Shown here piece by piece: positions 4,907-5,051 of a DNA stretch of 5,051 bases. Within the stretch, counting starts at the first letter, position 1, and the number at the start of each line of letters is the position of its first letter. The stretch lies in NCBI GenBank assembly GCA_913009765.1, contig CAJVYT010000330.1, positions 1 through 5,051 on the forward strand, in the 5' to 3' direction. The position numbers and the translations under genes were made by a program. Under the pieces are notes generated by a model, which saw only the letters and a program-made list of their open reading frames with translations, did no database searches and was not told the origin of the DNA. This DNA comes from an uncultured candidate division Zixibacteria bacterium. GTDB taxonomy: Bacteria; Zixibacteria; MSB-5A5; GN15; FEB-12.

Positions 4907-5051
4907 ATGCTGACAGTGCTGCATGTGGCAACGATTAACCAGCCGGTAAAACCGAATCTTGGTTATGGTCCCATCGAGATGGTTATCCATAATATCGACA
5001 AGGGACTCCATGCCCTGGGCCACCGGTCGATTGTTGCCTGTTCCGGCGATT
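4907..5051 (+). CDS. GT-B (GT4-type) glycosyltransferase, N-terminal 48 codons only
   Basis: This gene is truncated by the window edge. It is predicted to encode a cytoplasmic or membrane-associated sugar transferase that uses a nucleotide-activated donor, as in polysaccharide, lipopolysaccharide or glycoprotein pathways. The substrate cannot be read from this fragment. The visible N-terminus shows the first Rossmann strand MLTVLHVATIN, then a glycine-rich loop and helix start NLGYGPIEMVIHNIDKGL, then LGHRSIVACSGD. This is the typical GT4 arrangement of strand, GGxxxx/GPIE-type loop, helix and "LGHxVxV" second strand. The asparagine-proline INQP and GYGPIE are well-conserved features of one common subgroup. 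The start is set by GGGAG at 4897. The MITE ends 39 bp upstream, so the original promoter region has probably been separated from the gene or altered. Confidence 0.85.
   Translation, partial: MLTVLHVATINQPVKPNLGYGPIEMVIHNIDKGLHALGHRSIVACSGD

Overview
The window is the end of an assembled contig from a bacterium, most likely a Gram-negative (diderm) one. The evidence for that is two secreted proteins with Sec-type signal peptides, a lipoprotein with an LSGC lipobox, clear Shine-Dalgarno sites, and envelope-type genes. The base composition is AT-leaning with a GC-richer inserted patch near 4620-4870. A desulfobacterial (Desulfobacterota) source is a loose impression only. No rRNA, tRNA or marker gene is present to settle taxonomy.

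Layout. Positions 1-104 are not genomic. They are the complete 58-nt Illumina TruSeq universal (P5) adapter at 47-104, preceded by a T13 run and junk, which is what read-through past a short insert gives. Real sequence starts at 105. Positions 105-198 may hold the beginning of a gene cut off by the contig end (minus strand). Positions 272-2795 are a two-gene minus-strand operon: the upstream gene (2795-1647) encodes a 382-residue secreted protein with a FlgT-N/LPP20-like N-terminal domain, and 10 bp further on (1636-272) a 454-residue secreted protein contains two copies of a related-looking module. A 546-bp divergent intergenic region (2796-3341) holds a candidate promoter for the minus operon, a 12-bp palindrome, an 11-bp inverted repeat and three consecutive hairpins before the next gene. 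On the plus strand follow a 92-residue small membrane protein resembling TM2-domain proteins (3342-3620) and a 222-residue lipoprotein (3723-4391).

From 4392 to 4906 there is no convincing gene. The first part (4445-4620) is packed with hairpins. The second part (4624-4867) is a 244-bp non-autonomous transposable element (MITE) with perfect 13-bp terminal inverted repeats and a directly flanking 5-bp target duplication (ATAAA). Its ends resemble those of IS1380-family elements. The window closes with the first 48 codons of a GT-B/GT4-type glycosyltransferase starting at 4907, only 39 bp beyond the inserted element.

How the genes may work together. The four complete genes all encode envelope proteins of poorly described families: two periplasmic or secreted, one inner membrane, one probably outer-membrane lipoprotein. 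They are arranged divergently around one shared regulatory region, so an uncharacterised envelope-assembly or surface module is a reasonable hypothesis. Nothing in the window proves a function, and no flagellar gene is visible to support a FlgT-like flagellar role.
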